From Winogradskyella ursingii (lineage in GTDB: Bacteria > Bacteroidota > Bacteroidia > Flavobacteriales > Flavobacteriaceae): 64,000 bases of DNA. Positions 1-9,524 of the stretch are shown here, piece by piece. Position numbers and translations under genes: made by a program. Within the stretch, counting starts at the first letter, position 1. Every line of letters starts with the position of its first letter. Location: contig NZ_JABFDH010000005.1 of assembly GCF_013403975.1 (NCBI RefSeq), forward strand, positions 267,082 to 331,081, read 5' to 3'. The notes under the pieces are model-generated. The model did not search any database. It was not told the origin of the DNA and saw only the letters and a program-made list of their open reading frames with translations.

Positions 1-1359
1 TTTATTGTCCAGTTTTGGGAACAGTTCTGGTACAATGAAATTATAGTCCTTATTTAAGCGCATAGCGTTTTTGAGATGAAAGCGGCCTTCGTCTGTTTGA
101 TGTGTAGTAAAATATAGTCCTCCAAGTCTGTATTCTATTTCCGCATTTTCCGGATAAAATTCAGAAGCTTGGATTAGATTATAAATAGCACCCTCATATT
201 CTCCCAAAGCAATTAAAATATCTGCTCGGCAAATCCAGGTATCTAATTCATAATTACCTAACTCTATTGTTCTTTTGTAACCTCTTTCTGCCTCTTCTAA
301 GAAATTAAGGCGTTTGTTAACTGTAGCGTAAAGTTTCCAGTATAATACATTGTCACCATCAATATTTACGGCTCTTTTGATGTAATAAAGTGCCTTTTGA
401 TAATTGAGGTGTTTCATATAAAACTTTGTAATTGCTATCCAGCCTTTATCTAAAAGAGGATCTTCTTCAACTGTTTTTGTAAAGAATTGAATGGCTAAAT
501 CATCCTGACCTAGTTTAGAATAGCAGTGTCCCATACGCAATAGTGCGAAAGAAGTTGGGTCTTCTAAGGCCAAAGTCACTTTGTAGTTTTCGATGGCCTC
601 TTCGTAATTTTTCACTTTCTCAAGTACCTTTCCTTTCTCAATATATGCACCCACAAAAGTATCGTCCGAAATTATAGCAAAATCAAACGATGCATTGGCT
701 TTGCCGTATTCCTTAATTGCAAAATACTGTCTTCCCAATTGATGCCACGCCACCTCACAGTAAGGATTTTTATCCAAAAAATTATTTAAATATTCAATGG
801 CTTCTTCATTTTTATTTAGAAAGTCATAGCAATACACGATGTTATGTAATGCAGAATAATCTGTAGTATCTGTTTCTAAACATTTTTTGAAATAAATGAT
901 AGCGTTTTCAAACTGATCCAAAAACAAATATTCCATCCCAATTAACGCATACAAATCTCCATCATCTTGTGGAGTAGTAGATAAGTCTAGAGCAATTAGA
1001 AGTGTATCTATTGCTTTTTGGTGTTCATCTTGTTTAGATAATACATTGGCTTTTTGAATATATATTTCCTCATTCAGCGGTTCCAAATTGTGAAGCATTT
1101 CTAATATGTCGTTGGCTTCTGGAAATTTATTTTCAATCACTAATATTTCAACTTGAAACAATCTTAAATTAATTGAAGTGGGATGTTGTTCCAGTCCAAG
1201 TTTAATTGCACGTTTTGCTAGTGCAATTTTACCATTTTCAAGATAGTGGTGAATGATATTTTCGAATTCATTTGAATCAAAAAACAAAATATCATTTGTT
1301 TTAAGCATGGATTCAAATCGGGTAAGCGGAAAATTTTCGTCGTCGTGACTATATTGCAT
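1..1359 (-). CDS. Tetratricopeptide-repeat protein, 3' end cut by the window edge
   Basis: An open frame of 453 codons runs from an ATG at 1359 to the left edge without a stop, so the C-terminus is missing. The translation begins MQYSHDDENFPLTRFES and then consists of successive degenerate 34-residue TPR helices, with alternating small and aromatic positions such as ALHNIVYCYDF, AWHQLGRQYF and ALLRMGHCYSKLG. It has no signal peptide or membrane segment, so it is probably a cytosolic scaffold of protein-protein contacts. Its partners cannot be told from sequence. The family call is safe; the specific role is unknown. Confidence 0.85.
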   Translation of the reverse strand, partial: MQYSHDDENFPLTRFESMLKTNDILFFDSNEFENIIHHYLENGKIALAKRAIKLGLEQHPTSINLRLFQVEILVIENKFPEANDILEMLHNLEPLNEEIYIQKANVLSKQDEHQKAIDTLLIALDLSTTPQDDGDLYALIGMEYLFLDQFENAIIYFKKCLETDTTDYSALHNIVYCYDFLNKNEEAIEYLNNFLDKNPYCEVAWHQLGRQYFAIKEYGKANASFDFAIISDDTFVGAYIEKGKVLEKVKNYEEAIENYKVTLALEDPTSFALLRMGHCYSKLGQDDLAIQFFTKTVEEDPLLDKGWIAITKFYMKHLNYQKALYYIKRAVNIDGDNVLYWKLYATVNKRLNFLEEAERGYKRTIELGNYELDTWICRADILIALGEYEGAIYNLIQASEFYPENAEIEYRLGGLYFTTHQTDEGRFHLKNAMRLNKDYNFIVPELFPKLDNK

Positions 1360-1424
1360 AAGCGGTTTAATATTTCACTGAAATAAAATTAAGGTTATCA
1401 AGTAGACTTTAGGAAATTTCCGCT

Positions 1425-1453
1425 TAATGTTTTTAACAAAATAGTTAACATTA
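1425..1453. repeat. Short inverted repeat upstream of the TPR gene
   Basis: TAATGTT at 1425-1431 is the exact reverse complement of AACATTA at 1447-1453, and an inner AAC/GTT pair lies between them. It sits about 65 bp upstream of the TPR start codon and could be an operator or chance AT-rich symmetry. Confidence 0.35.
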
Positions 1454-1516
1454 GAGTTTTAGTTGAAGTATTGATTTTTAAACCTTAATATTCAGTAAGT
1501 TGTTTTTAAATAATAA

Positions 1517-2695
1517 TTATTGAATTTGATCCAAAACAGAAGTTATCATCCGGCAACCTTTTATCAATTCTTCAATCGAAATGGTTAATGGAGGTGTAAT
1601 ACGGATAGCCTTGGGCTCAAAAAGTAACCAAAATAAAATGAGTCCTTCGTCTTGGCATTTTAAAATTACTTGATTGACAATTTCGGAATTTTCAAGAATT
1701 ATGGCCAACATCAATCCACGGCCTCTAATTGCTTTTATATGTTTGTGTTGAAGATGTTCGCGGATTAATTTTTCTTTTTCCAATGCTTCAGACATTAGAT
1801 CAGATTCCGTTATTTCTTTCAAAGTTGCTAATGCAGCGGCAGCGATTACGGGATTACCTCCAAACGTAGTTATGTGCCCAAGTTTTGGATTATCCGACAA
1901 ATGAGCCATCATCTCATTAGAAGCTGTAAATGCACCAATAGGTAATCCGCCTCCTAATCCCTTACCGGTAACTAATATATCTGGTTGGCAATTATAATTT
2001 TCAAATCCGAACAATTTTCCGGTCCTACCCATTCCTGGCTGAATTTCATCTAGAATAAAAACAGCTCCAACCTCTGTGCATCGTTCTTGAACTTTACGTA
2101 GATAATTTTCTTTAGGTTCAATGAAACCTGCACCACCTTGTATAGTTTCTAAAATTACTCCAGCTGTCTCTTGGGTGATCTGTTTCAGGCAAAACTCACA
2201 ATTAAAACTAATGTGTTTAATGTCCGGAATTAATGGTAAAAAAGGTTGTTTTCGTTCTGCATAATCCATCAAGCTCAGTGAGCCCATCGTATTACCATGA
2301 TAGGCATTTTTTGCAGCGATAATTTCACTGCGTCCAGTATAGCGTCTGGCTAATTTCATACTTCCTTCAATCGCTTCGGTGCCTGAGTTGACCAAATAAG
2401 TGGTGTCCAAAGGTTGCGGTAAATGTTTGGCTAATAATTTGGATAACTCTACAGCTGGTTTTTGGGCGTATTCTCCATAAACCATGACATGTAGATATTT
2501 ATCTAACTGATTTTTTACAGCATTAACAATTTTTGGGTGGCAATGGCCTAAGCTGTTAGCAGAAACACCAGCCACGAAATCGAGGTATGCTTTACCGTTA
2601 GTGTCAAAAATATAAGAACCTTTGGCATGACTCACTTCCATTGCCAGTGGATGTGGTGTGGTCTGCGCTTGATATTTTAAAAAATCATCTCGCAT
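1517..2695 (-). CDS. Class III PLP-dependent aminotransferase (acetylornithine/ornithine-type family)
   Basis: The 392-residue length and motifs are those of fold type I class III aminotransferases: VNSGTEAIEGSMKLAR for phosphate binding (about 102-117), FILDEIQPGMGRTG with the cofactor-contacting Asp (about 213-226), and the Schiff-base lysine in LVTGKGLGGG (Lys-245). The family transfers amino groups between an omega-amino or alpha-amino donor and a keto acid. Substrate cannot be assigned here because no arginine-biosynthesis genes are adjacent. The stop lies 157 bp from the TPR start, and the next gene upstream (OstA-like) ends 7 bp before this start, so the two are probably co-transcribed. 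Database names often say aspartate aminotransferase family; that is only a family label. Confidence 0.88.
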   Translation of the reverse strand: MRDDFLKYQAQTTPHPLAMEVSHAKGSYIFDTNGKAYLDFVAGVSANSLGHCHPKIVNAVKNQLDKYLHVMVYGEYAQKPAVELSKLLAKHLPQPLDTTYLVNSGTEAIEGSMKLARRYTGRSEIIAAKNAYHGNTMGSLSLMDYAERKQPFLPLIPDIKHISFNCEFCLKQITQETAGVILETIQGGAGFIEPKENYLRKVQERCTEVGAVFILDEIQPGMGRTGKLFGFENYNCQPDILVTGKGLGGGLPIGAFTASNEMMAHLSDNPKLGHITTFGGNPVIAAAALATLKEITESDLMSEALEKEKLIREHLQHKHIKAIRGRGLMLAIILENSEIVNQVILKCQDEGLILFWLLFEPKAIRITPPLTISIEELIKGCRMITSVLDQIQ

Positions 2696-2702
2696 ACAAA
2701 AA

Positions 2703-4505
2703 TTATTGATCCGATTTTTTCTTTAATGCAGAATTATTACCAGATTTAGCTTTTGGGACTGCTTGAAGAGGTGGAATACTGTCTTTTTTAGGGATGTTCC
2801 GCGCAGCTTTATTTGGCTTTTGTGTGGTTGAATCTTTTGCTTTTTCCACTCTTTCAATTAAGTCTTTATTCACAAATTCCTCGGGCGGCACATAATCTTC
2901 TAGACCTTTTATAACTGGCAATACTAATGGTGGATCGTCTTTAAATAAATCTTCAACAGAAAGCGGTCGCTCTTCTTCGCGCCAATCAAAACCTCTAAAA
3001 CGCTTGGCGCTTTTTGGAAACTCTGATTCTGGCAACAACTCACCATCTATTTGATTGATCAATGCCAAGCGTTGTATGGCTTTATCTTTTAGTTTAATAT
3101 TCAAACTTCCCGATTTCGACTTATTAATACCTGCCAACTCACCTTTTTCATTTCTAGAATAATAAATGACTTCGGCATTTTTGTCCACATCTACATTGTA
3201 TAGTTCATTATCCTTGAATAACCCTATTAGTATCTTGCCTTTAATCTGGTTGTAATTATCCACACCTAGAGTATCCTTGCCAATTAAAAAGGCATTGTTG
3301 AACATTTTGAGTGAATCCAGTTTTTCAGTTTCGACGTTTGAAATGAGATGAATTGTATCTCCTGTCATTTGATTACCTATATTCCAAAGTATCGGTTTTC
3401 TTGCTGTTGCAAAGGCATCAGTGGAACTGAATCGAGAAAGGTTAATCAGCTGAGTTAATCCCGTCTTGTGGTCCACATGGATGGAATCTGATTTTCCGGC
3501 TAAATCACTTTTATAAAGCTTTACATTATAATATGCTCTTGTAATTCTATGGTCTGGTTTCCCTGTAACCATCAGCGTATCGGCATGGATATAAACCGAA
3601 TCTTGTTCCTGCACGGTAATACCCAATGCACGTTTGGTAATAAAAACTGAATCTTTTTCACGCCAAACTTCGGCATAATGTCCTCTAACCACACTTTTAT
3701 TTATGGTGTCGGTAATTGTAATATTGTTGGTAGCTGATGCAAAACTTCGGTTGCGGTCAAAATAGAGGCTGTCGCCTTCAACTGTTCGGTTATCATAATC
3801 AATCCTTGCATTTCGTTGAAAATGGCCTATATCATTATTGGTATCGTAAAAACCACGCTCTGTGTAGACTGTGCTGGTTTCTCCCACAATAGTCGAAGGA
3901 CCAAAAAGATAAGCATAACCAGTTTCTGTGAAGAAGTCGAGCCGATCTGTATTTAACGTGTATTCCGGATTTACCAGTACCACATCTTTAATAAACTGAT
4001 ACTTTTTGGCGTTCATATAATAACGACCTATCTGGCTAGTAATGGTTCCCGATGAATCCCTAACTACTTTTCCTCTGGTTTGATAATATGCTAATTGTCT
4101 TTGCCTATCGAAATGAAGTGTGTCGGTTGTTAAAGTTGATTTTGGTTCGGTCAAAACTACATCTCCACTTGCAAAAGCCAACTGTGTTTTGCCACTATAT
4201 TCAACATACTTAGCAGTCATGTTAATAGTATCTCCCTGCTTCATTACCACGTTGCTGAAGGCTTCAATAAAATCTTCATTTTCATAATAAATGGCTTTGT
4301 CGCACCAAACGTTGGCACCCTCATGAATAAAATGGACTTGTTGAGATTTATCTCTTAAAAATACTTGAGCACCTTCTTCTATTTCAGGGTCAGTGAAAAG
4401 TGTACCAGCATATTCAATGGTAATTTTTTGCTTCTGGGCAGAAACTAAAGTTATATTCAACAAAAAGAAGAATAAGAGGATATATTTAAAACTATTGAAT
4501 GTCAT
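2703..4505 (-). CDS. OstA-like / LptA-LptD N-terminal domain protein
   Basis: A 600-residue exported protein. I place the start at the ATG at 4505, which gives a clean signal peptide (MTFNSFKYILLFFFLLNITLVSAQ), rather than seven codons upstream. The mature part is a long series of beta-rich repeats with GD, DT and DRNR turns, such as EGDSLYFDRNRSFASAT, typical of the OstA/LptA beta-jellyroll that shields the lipid part of lipopolysaccharide in transit. The C-terminus is a low-complexity Lys/Pro-rich tail. It probably works in the periplasm in lipopolysaccharide transport or outer-membrane assembly. Family assignment is good; its exact place in the Lpt bridge is inference. Confidence 0.8.
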   Translation of the reverse strand: MTFNSFKYILLFFFLLNITLVSAQKQKITIEYAGTLFTDPEIEEGAQVFLRDKSQQVHFIHEGANVWCDKAIYYENEDFIEAFSNVVMKQGDTINMTAKYVEYSGKTQLAFASGDVVLTEPKSTLTTDTLHFDRQRQLAYYQTRGKVVRDSSGTITSQIGRYYMNAKKYQFIKDVVLVNPEYTLNTDRLDFFTETGYAYLFGPSTIVGETSTVYTERGFYDTNNDIGHFQRNARIDYDNRTVEGDSLYFDRNRSFASATNNITITDTINKSVVRGHYAEVWREKDSVFITKRALGITVQEQDSVYIHADTLMVTGKPDHRITRAYYNVKLYKSDLAGKSDSIHVDHKTGLTQLINLSRFSSTDAFATARKPILWNIGNQMTGDTIHLISNVETEKLDSLKMFNNAFLIGKDTLGVDNYNQIKGKILIGLFKDNELYNVDVDKNAEVIYYSRNEKGELAGINKSKSGSLNIKLKDKAIQRLALINQIDGELLPESEFPKSAKRFRGFDWREEERPLSVEDLFKDDPPLVLPVIKGLEDYVPPEEFVNKDLIERVEKAKDSTTQKPNKAARNIPKKDSIPPLQAVPKAKSGNNSALKKKSDQ

Positions 4506-4580
4506 ACGCAGTTTACAAAATAACACTTAGCAGATGGCTTTATTATCAGTATGCCCTTTTTTTAACAAAAGTATATAAAA

Positions 4581-5159
4581 TTAGAGGTGATAACCCAATC
4601 CTATTTTAATAACATTAACGTTAGTATTGTAACTAACGTCAGGTACATTATCCTCAACATTAATTTTTACAAAATCGTATCGTGCTTGGATAAATAATTT
4701 GTTGGTGATATCATAAGCTAATCCGAAATTGATATTGAATCCAGATTGGTCTAAGGTCTCATCTTCATTTGGACTAGCATTGAAAGTCCTATTGTATTGA
4801 GGTTTGAAGATCAATACACTATAACCAATACCTGCAGATGGATGTAGTTTTGCTAATGCAGCTAAATTTAACTCTGCGAAAATTCTGGGTTGAACCGTAT
4901 ACAAATTAACATCAATAGGTTGAACACGGTCTTCTTTTGAGTTTTTTAAATATCCAGCGTTTATGGATGCGCCTAAATTGGCTACTTTTAAATCAGCAAA
5001 ACGATATTTTAGTCCGAGGTCAACAACACCATTATAATTTTGTTCTACAAAATTATCACCGAATGTTATAGGGTAGCTCACTTCTATATTGAATTTCGAA
5101 TTCTGTGCACATGCACTAAAAACTATTAGACCAAACAGTAGGCACAGATTCTGTCGCAT
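4581..5159 (-). CDS. Small outer-membrane beta-barrel protein
   Basis: A 192-residue protein with an N-terminal export signal ending in FSACAQNS. Cys-17 in a lipobox-like context leaves open either lipoprotein processing or ordinary cleavage after AQ. The rest alternates hydrophobic and polar residues in strands (VDLGLKYRFADL, LFIQARYDFVKINV) and ends in the aromatic-rich strand VNVIKIGLGYHL, as expected for an eight-strand barrel inserted by BAM. It lies 10 bp downstream of purA on the same strand, so it may ride on the purA transcript. No specific cargo is suggested. Confidence 0.7.
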   Translation of the reverse strand: MRQNLCLLFGLIVFSACAQNSKFNIEVSYPITFGDNFVEQNYNGVVDLGLKYRFADLKVANLGASINAGYLKNSKEDRVQPIDVNLYTVQPRIFAELNLAALAKLHPSAGIGYSVLIFKPQYNRTFNASPNEDETLDQSGFNINFGLAYDITNKLFIQARYDFVKINVEDNVPDVSYNTNVNVIKIGLGYHL

Positions 5160-5169
5160 GTATTAGAAG

Positions 5170-6450
5170 TTAAACCGTCTTTCTTATAATAGTCTGCTTT
5201 CTATCTGGGCCAACAGAAACTATAGTAATTGGGATATTTAGCTCGTTTTCTAAATATTCAACATAAGCATTCAAATTATCAGGTAATTCTGAGGCTTCTG
5301 TCATGCCAGTTAAATCTGCTGCCCAACCTTTTAATTCTGTATAAATAGGTGTAACGTTTTCAGGTTCAATATTATATGGTAAATGAGTGATTTCTTCGCC
5401 TTTATATTTGTAAGCTGTACAAACTTTCAATGTTTTAAATCCAGAAAGTACATCACCTTTCATCATAATTAGTTGCGTGACACCATTGACCTGACATGCA
5501 TAACGAAGAGCTACTAAATCTAACCAGCCACAACGTCTTGGTCGACCAGTGGTTGCGCCAAATTCGTTGCCAACTTTGGCCATAGTTTCACCATCTTTGT
5601 CAAATAATTCTGTTGGAAAAGGACCGGAGCCAACACGTGTCGTATATGCTTTGAAAATTCCAAATACTTCACCGATTTGGTTTGGTGCTACACCCAAACC
5701 AGTACATGCACCTGCTGCTGTAGTATTTGACGAGGTTACGAATGGGTACGTTCCAAAATCAATATCCAATAGTGAGCCTTGTGCACCTTCTGCTAAAATT
5801 GACTTTCCGGAAGCCTGAGCTTGGTGTATGAATTCTTCAGAATCAATGAATTTTAAACTTTTTAGAGTCTCTATAGCATTGAAAAAATCCGTTTCCAATT
5901 CCTTAAGATCATATTGAATATCCACATCGTAAAAAGCAATCATGGCTTCGTGCTTGTCTGCCAAGGTTCTGTACTTGTCTTTCCAATCCGCTAATTCAAT
6001 ATCGCCAACTCTTATTCCATTTCGTCCAGTTTTGTCCATATAAGTTGGGCCAATTCCTTTTAAAGTCGAGCCTATTTTTGCTTTTCCTTTTGAAGCTTCA
6101 CTTGCAGCATCCAATAAGCGATGTGTAGGTAAAATAATATGTGCCTTGCGCGAGATGCAGAGGGACTTTTTATAATTAACATTTTGCTCATCGAGTTTAT
6201 CAAGTTCTTTTTTGAAAATGACAGGGTCTATTACCACACCATTTCCCACAAGATTTACTGTATCATCATGAAATATACCTGATGGAATGGTGTGCAACAC
6301 ATGCTTTCTACCGTTAAAAACTAGGGTGTGTCCTGCATTTGGTCCACCTTGAAAGCGTGCTATAATATCGTATTTAGAAGTGAAAACGTCAACAATTTTT
6401 CCTTTGCCTTCGTCTCCCCATTGTAATCCAAGTAGTAAATCTACTGCCAT
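5170..6450 (-). CDS. purA: Adenylosuccinate synthetase
   Basis: It joins IMP and aspartate using GTP to form adenylosuccinate, the first committed step to AMP. The 426-residue length matches the family. The N-terminal GDEGKGKIVD nucleotide loop, GPNAGHT, GPTYMDKTGRNG, the catalytic-region GAQGSLLDIDFGTYPFVTSS signature and GRPRRCGWLD are all present. Start and stop are unambiguous. The gene follows the Fur-family regulator by 14 bp on the same strand, an arrangement that suggests one transcript. guaB, the other branch from IMP, is elsewhere in this window at 23.5 kb. Confidence 0.98.
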   Translation of the reverse strand: MAVDLLLGLQWGDEGKGKIVDVFTSKYDIIARFQGGPNAGHTLVFNGRKHVLHTIPSGIFHDDTVNLVGNGVVIDPVIFKKELDKLDEQNVNYKKSLCISRKAHIILPTHRLLDAASEASKGKAKIGSTLKGIGPTYMDKTGRNGIRVGDIELADWKDKYRTLADKHEAMIAFYDVDIQYDLKELETDFFNAIETLKSLKFIDSEEFIHQAQASGKSILAEGAQGSLLDIDFGTYPFVTSSNTTAAGACTGLGVAPNQIGEVFGIFKAYTTRVGSGPFPTELFDKDGETMAKVGNEFGATTGRPRRCGWLDLVALRYACQVNGVTQLIMMKGDVLSGFKTLKVCTAYKYKGEEITHLPYNIEPENVTPIYTELKGWAADLTGMTEASELPDNLNAYVEYLENELNIPITIVSVGPDRKQTIIRKTV

Positions 6451-6464
6451 TTTAAATAAGTGAG

Positions 6465-6917
6465 TTAGTCGTTTGTTTTACGTTTACCGTAAAAATATAA
6501 TGAGTGGTTAGTAATTTGAATGTCAAAAACCTCTTCGATGGTTTTTTTAATTGATTGAATGCGTGGATCACAGAATTCTATAACTTCACCTGTATCCGTA
6601 AGAATCACGTGGTCGTGTTGTTTATCGAAATATGATTTTTCATAATGTGCTTGATTTTGCCCGAATTGATGTTTGCGTACCAAGGCACATTCCAACAGTA
6701 ATTCTATTGTATTATATAGCGTTGCACGACTTACGCGATAGTTCTTGTTTTTCATTTTGATGTAAAGTGACTCTATATCAAAATGTTCTTCGCTATCATA
6801 AATTTCTTGAAGTATAGCATAGCGTTCAGGTGTTTTTCTATGACCTTTGTCTTCAAGGAATTGGGTAAACACACGTTTTACTATTTCCTGATTACTTTCT
6901 TCTGTGGTTGCATTCAT
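6465..6917 (-). CDS. Fur-family metal- or peroxide-responsive repressor lacking the CxxC zinc site
   Basis: A 150-residue protein with the Fur winged helix (residues about 10-85; recognition region [18 protein letters not shown]) and a dimerization domain containing [16 protein letters not shown]. In classical Fur and PerR this segment reads HHDH...CxxC; here the CxxC pair is replaced by TDTG and only two cysteines remain in the whole protein, so the structural four-cysteine zinc site is absent. The sensing-site His/Glu/Asp residues look largely kept. It could be Fur or PerR; sequence alone does not decide. It is the obvious candidate regulator for the TonB/imelysin locus at 16.4 kb. Confidence 0.85.
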   Translation of the reverse strand: MNATTEESNQEIVKRVFTQFLEDKGHRKTPERYAILQEIYDSEEHFDIESLYIKMKNKNYRVSRATLYNTIELLLECALVRKHQFGQNQAHYEKSYFDKQHDHVILTDTGEVIEFCDPRIQSIKKTIEEVFDIQITNHSLYFYGKRKTND

Positions 6918-6927
6918 AAGTAAGTTG

Positions 6928-6935
6928 CAAATTTA
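6928..6935 (-). promoter_or_regulatory. Putative -7 element of the Fur-family gene
   Basis: TAAATTTG read on the minus strand fits the Bacteroidota -7 consensus TAnnTTTG and ends 10 bases before the start codon. No TTG is found at the ideal 19-base spacing, so this is a tentative call. Confidence 0.4.
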
Positions 6936-7027
6936 CCAAATATTATAGGATAATAATTATAAAAAAAGGCTTAAAAGTTGAAAGAAATGAACAAGTTTTC
7001 AAGAGTCTCAATAAGTGTGAGTCATAA

Positions 7028-9238
7028 TTAAATTCTCGCAACTTTATCTATTCCGTTTATTTTTTTGAGCTTATCGACAATCTTTTTTAACATGGTTTGG
7101 TTTTTCACTTCAACTGTTATCTTACCAGAGAATACACCATCATCACTAGAAAAACTGATACTTTTCATGTTAACGTGCATTGTTTGCGAAATCAATTTTG
7201 TAATGTCATTGACCAAACCAAGATTGTCTATTCCTGATAGTGAAATTTGTGAAGTATAAACCTGCTGGGTTGAATCTATCCATTTTGCAGGCATAATTCT
7301 ATAGGCGTAGTTAGATTGCAGACTCAACGCGTTCGGACAATTCTTTTTGTGCACCTTAATACCATCGTTAATTGTTACAAATCCAAAAACTTTGTCCCCT
7401 GGAATTGGGTTACAGCAATTGGCAAGTGTATAATTTAAATGTTCTTCCTCTTTGCCAAAGACCAGCATATCGTACTTAGAGGTTATTTCCTCTTTATCAA
7501 TATTTTTAGGTGTATCTGGCTTCCTGATTTTGTTTTTAATGTAAGACATAAACGCGTTGCTTCGGGAAGAAGCAAATGCCTTGAGCTTTGTATTGTCTAT
7601 TGAGCCAATGCCAACTCTGTAAAACAAATCCAAAGAAGTGCTCAGCTTAAAATAATTGACAAGTTCGTTGATTGATTTTTCATTCAACGTAATTTTGAGC
7701 TGTTTGAGTTTTCGTCTAAGAATTTCCTTGCCTTCTTCGGCAATTTCTTTGGTATGAGCGTTTAGTGCAGATTTAATTTTGCTACGTGCTCGAGCTGTTG
7801 TGGCATAATCCAGCCAGTTGACGTTAGGTTTTGCATTTTCTGCCGTGAGGATTTCTACCCGATCGCCACTTTCTAGTTCGTGACTTAAAGGCACCAGTTT
7901 TCCGTTGACTTTTGCTCCTCGGGTTTTCATGCCAACTTCAGTATGAATGCTGAAGGCGAAGTCCAGAGGTGTGGCTCCCTTTGGAAGCGATTTTAAATCA
8001 CCTTTGGGTGAAAACACAAAAATTTCCTTAGAATATAGGTTGAGTTTAAACTGCTCTACAAAATCTACCGCATCTGCTTCGTTGTTTTCCAAAGCTTCTT
8101 GCAGTCGATTGATCCAAAGGTCTAAACTGTCATCCTTATCATCTTTATTCTTGTATTTGTAATGTGCGGCATAGCCTTTTTCTGCAATCTCATTCATGCG
8201 TTCACTACGTATTTGGACTTCTACCCAACGACTTTTTGGTCCGACAACAGTAATGTGCAAAGCTTCATATCCTGTAGATTTTGGTGACGAAATCCAATCC
8301 CTTAGTCTTACAGGATTGGGCGTAAAATGGTCTGTAACAACCGAATATATTTTCCAAGCTAGAAATTTTTCGTTTTCTAAATCAGACTTATAGACAATTC
8401 TTACAGCGAATTTGTCATAAACTTCATCAAAAGAAACCCCTTGTTTTACCATTTTTCTACGAATACTAAAAATGGATTTTGGACGACCTTTAATTTCGTA
8501 ATTGAGCCCTTCTTTGTTTAGGGAATCCTCAATTACTTTTGAGAATGCTTTGATGTACGCGTCCTGATCTTCCTTACTTTCTTTTAGCCTCGTCAGAATA
8601 TCGTCATAAACTTCGGGCTCTGTATATTTGAGGCCAAGATCCTCGAGTTCTGTTTTAATATTATAAAGCCCAATTCTGTGCGCTAGTGGAGCATATATGT
8701 ATAAAGTTTCAGAGGCAATTTTGACTTGTTTATCTGGACGCATAGCATCCATCGTCTGCATATTGTGCAGTCGGTCTGCTATTTTAATTATAATTACCCG
8801 GACATCCTCATTGAGGGTAAGTAGCATTTTACGGAAGTTTTCCGCTTGTAACGAGACATCATCCATATCCTTTTTTAAGGAAGAAATTTTGGTAAGACCA
8901 TCTACAATTCGAGCTACCGTATCACCAAATAATTGCTCTATATCGGCTAAGGTGTAATTTGGATTGTCCTCAACCACATCATGAAGCAAGGCAGCGGCAA
9001 TGCTAGTGGCATCCATGCCAATTTCTTTGGCAACAATTCTAGCAACTGCAATTGGGTGAAAAATATAGGCTTCACCAGACTTTCGTCGCTGGTCTTTGTG
9101 TGCATCGACGGCTACCTCAAACGCATGACGGATTAATTTCTTATCGTCTTTGGTTAGGGTCAGGTAACTTACTTTGAGTAGTTCTTTGTAAGCTTTTGCA
9201 ATGGCTGCGTTCTCTATTTCTATCGCCTCGGCTGTCAT
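7028..9238 (-). CDS. spoT: RelA/SpoT-type (p)ppGpp synthetase/hydrolase
   Basis: A 736-residue long-RSH enzyme controlling the stringent-response alarmone. Domains in order: HD hydrolase (about 30-190, with His-61 and the HDVVED motif at 86-91, so hydrolysis looks intact), RelA-type synthetase (about 240-370, including RDWISSPKSTGYEALH), TGS (about 400-460), a conserved Cys/His-containing central region (NCCNPIPGDKVFG) and a C-terminal ACT domain (about 660-736). Both active sites carry recognisable motifs, so a bifunctional enzyme is likely. In the preceding 286 bp are a perfect 16-bp palindrome and a GCAAA repeat that may matter for expression. Confidence 0.96.
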   Translation of the reverse strand: MTAEAIEIENAAIAKAYKELLKVSYLTLTKDDKKLIRHAFEVAVDAHKDQRRKSGEAYIFHPIAVARIVAKEIGMDATSIAAALLHDVVEDNPNYTLADIEQLFGDTVARIVDGLTKISSLKKDMDDVSLQAENFRKMLLTLNEDVRVIIIKIADRLHNMQTMDAMRPDKQVKIASETLYIYAPLAHRIGLYNIKTELEDLGLKYTEPEVYDDILTRLKESKEDQDAYIKAFSKVIEDSLNKEGLNYEIKGRPKSIFSIRRKMVKQGVSFDEVYDKFAVRIVYKSDLENEKFLAWKIYSVVTDHFTPNPVRLRDWISSPKSTGYEALHITVVGPKSRWVEVQIRSERMNEIAEKGYAAHYKYKNKDDKDDSLDLWINRLQEALENNEADAVDFVEQFKLNLYSKEIFVFSPKGDLKSLPKGATPLDFAFSIHTEVGMKTRGAKVNGKLVPLSHELESGDRVEILTAENAKPNVNWLDYATTARARSKIKSALNAHTKEIAEEGKEILRRKLKQLKITLNEKSINELVNYFKLSTSLDLFYRVGIGSIDNTKLKAFASSRSNAFMSYIKNKIRKPDTPKNIDKEEITSKYDMLVFGKEEEHLNYTLANCCNPIPGDKVFGFVTINDGIKVHKKNCPNALSLQSNYAYRIMPAKWIDSTQQVYTSQISLSGIDNLGLVNDITKLISQTMHVNMKSISFSSDDGVFSGKITVEVKNQTMLKKIVDKLKKINGIDKVARI

Positions 9239-9307
9239 AGAACTAAAGTAATAAAAGGAAAGTTAATTGGCAATGGTTTTTGAGTTTTGAAGAAAAATAA
9301 GTTTGAA

Positions 9308-9323
9308 AATGAAATATTTCATT
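9308..9323. repeat. Perfect 16-bp palindrome upstream of spoT
   Basis: AATGAAATATTTCATT is fully self-complementary and lies 70 bp upstream of the spoT start. It may be an operator for a dimeric regulator; AT-rich chance symmetry cannot be excluded. Confidence 0.4.
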
Positions 9324-9452
9324 GATGACAACTAATTATAATGACAATAAAGTGACCAATTAAAAGATTATTAAATTTAACTTAGATATGAGAGCTTTAA
9401 AATAAAGGAGTCAATAGTTCATTTTTTTTTTTTTGCGCATAATCGCTTCATA

Positions 9453-9483
9453 CAAAGCAAAGAAAAGCAAAGCAAAGCAAAAG
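9453..9483. repeat. GCAAA pentanucleotide tandem repeat with adjacent homopolymer tract
   Basis: Five consecutive units, four GCAAA and one GAAAA variant, followed by an extra A. On the minus strand, the sense of spoT, these read TTTGC, which equals the end of the flavobacterial -7 element. A 14-base T run (9422-9434 region) lies between the repeat and spoT. Such tracts are prone to slippage, so copy number may vary between strains. The rest of 9239-9524 shows no gene. Confidence 0.75.
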
Positions 9484-9524
9484 TTGCAATTATGTTTTTT
9501 TTGAGAAATCCACATATGTTTGCT

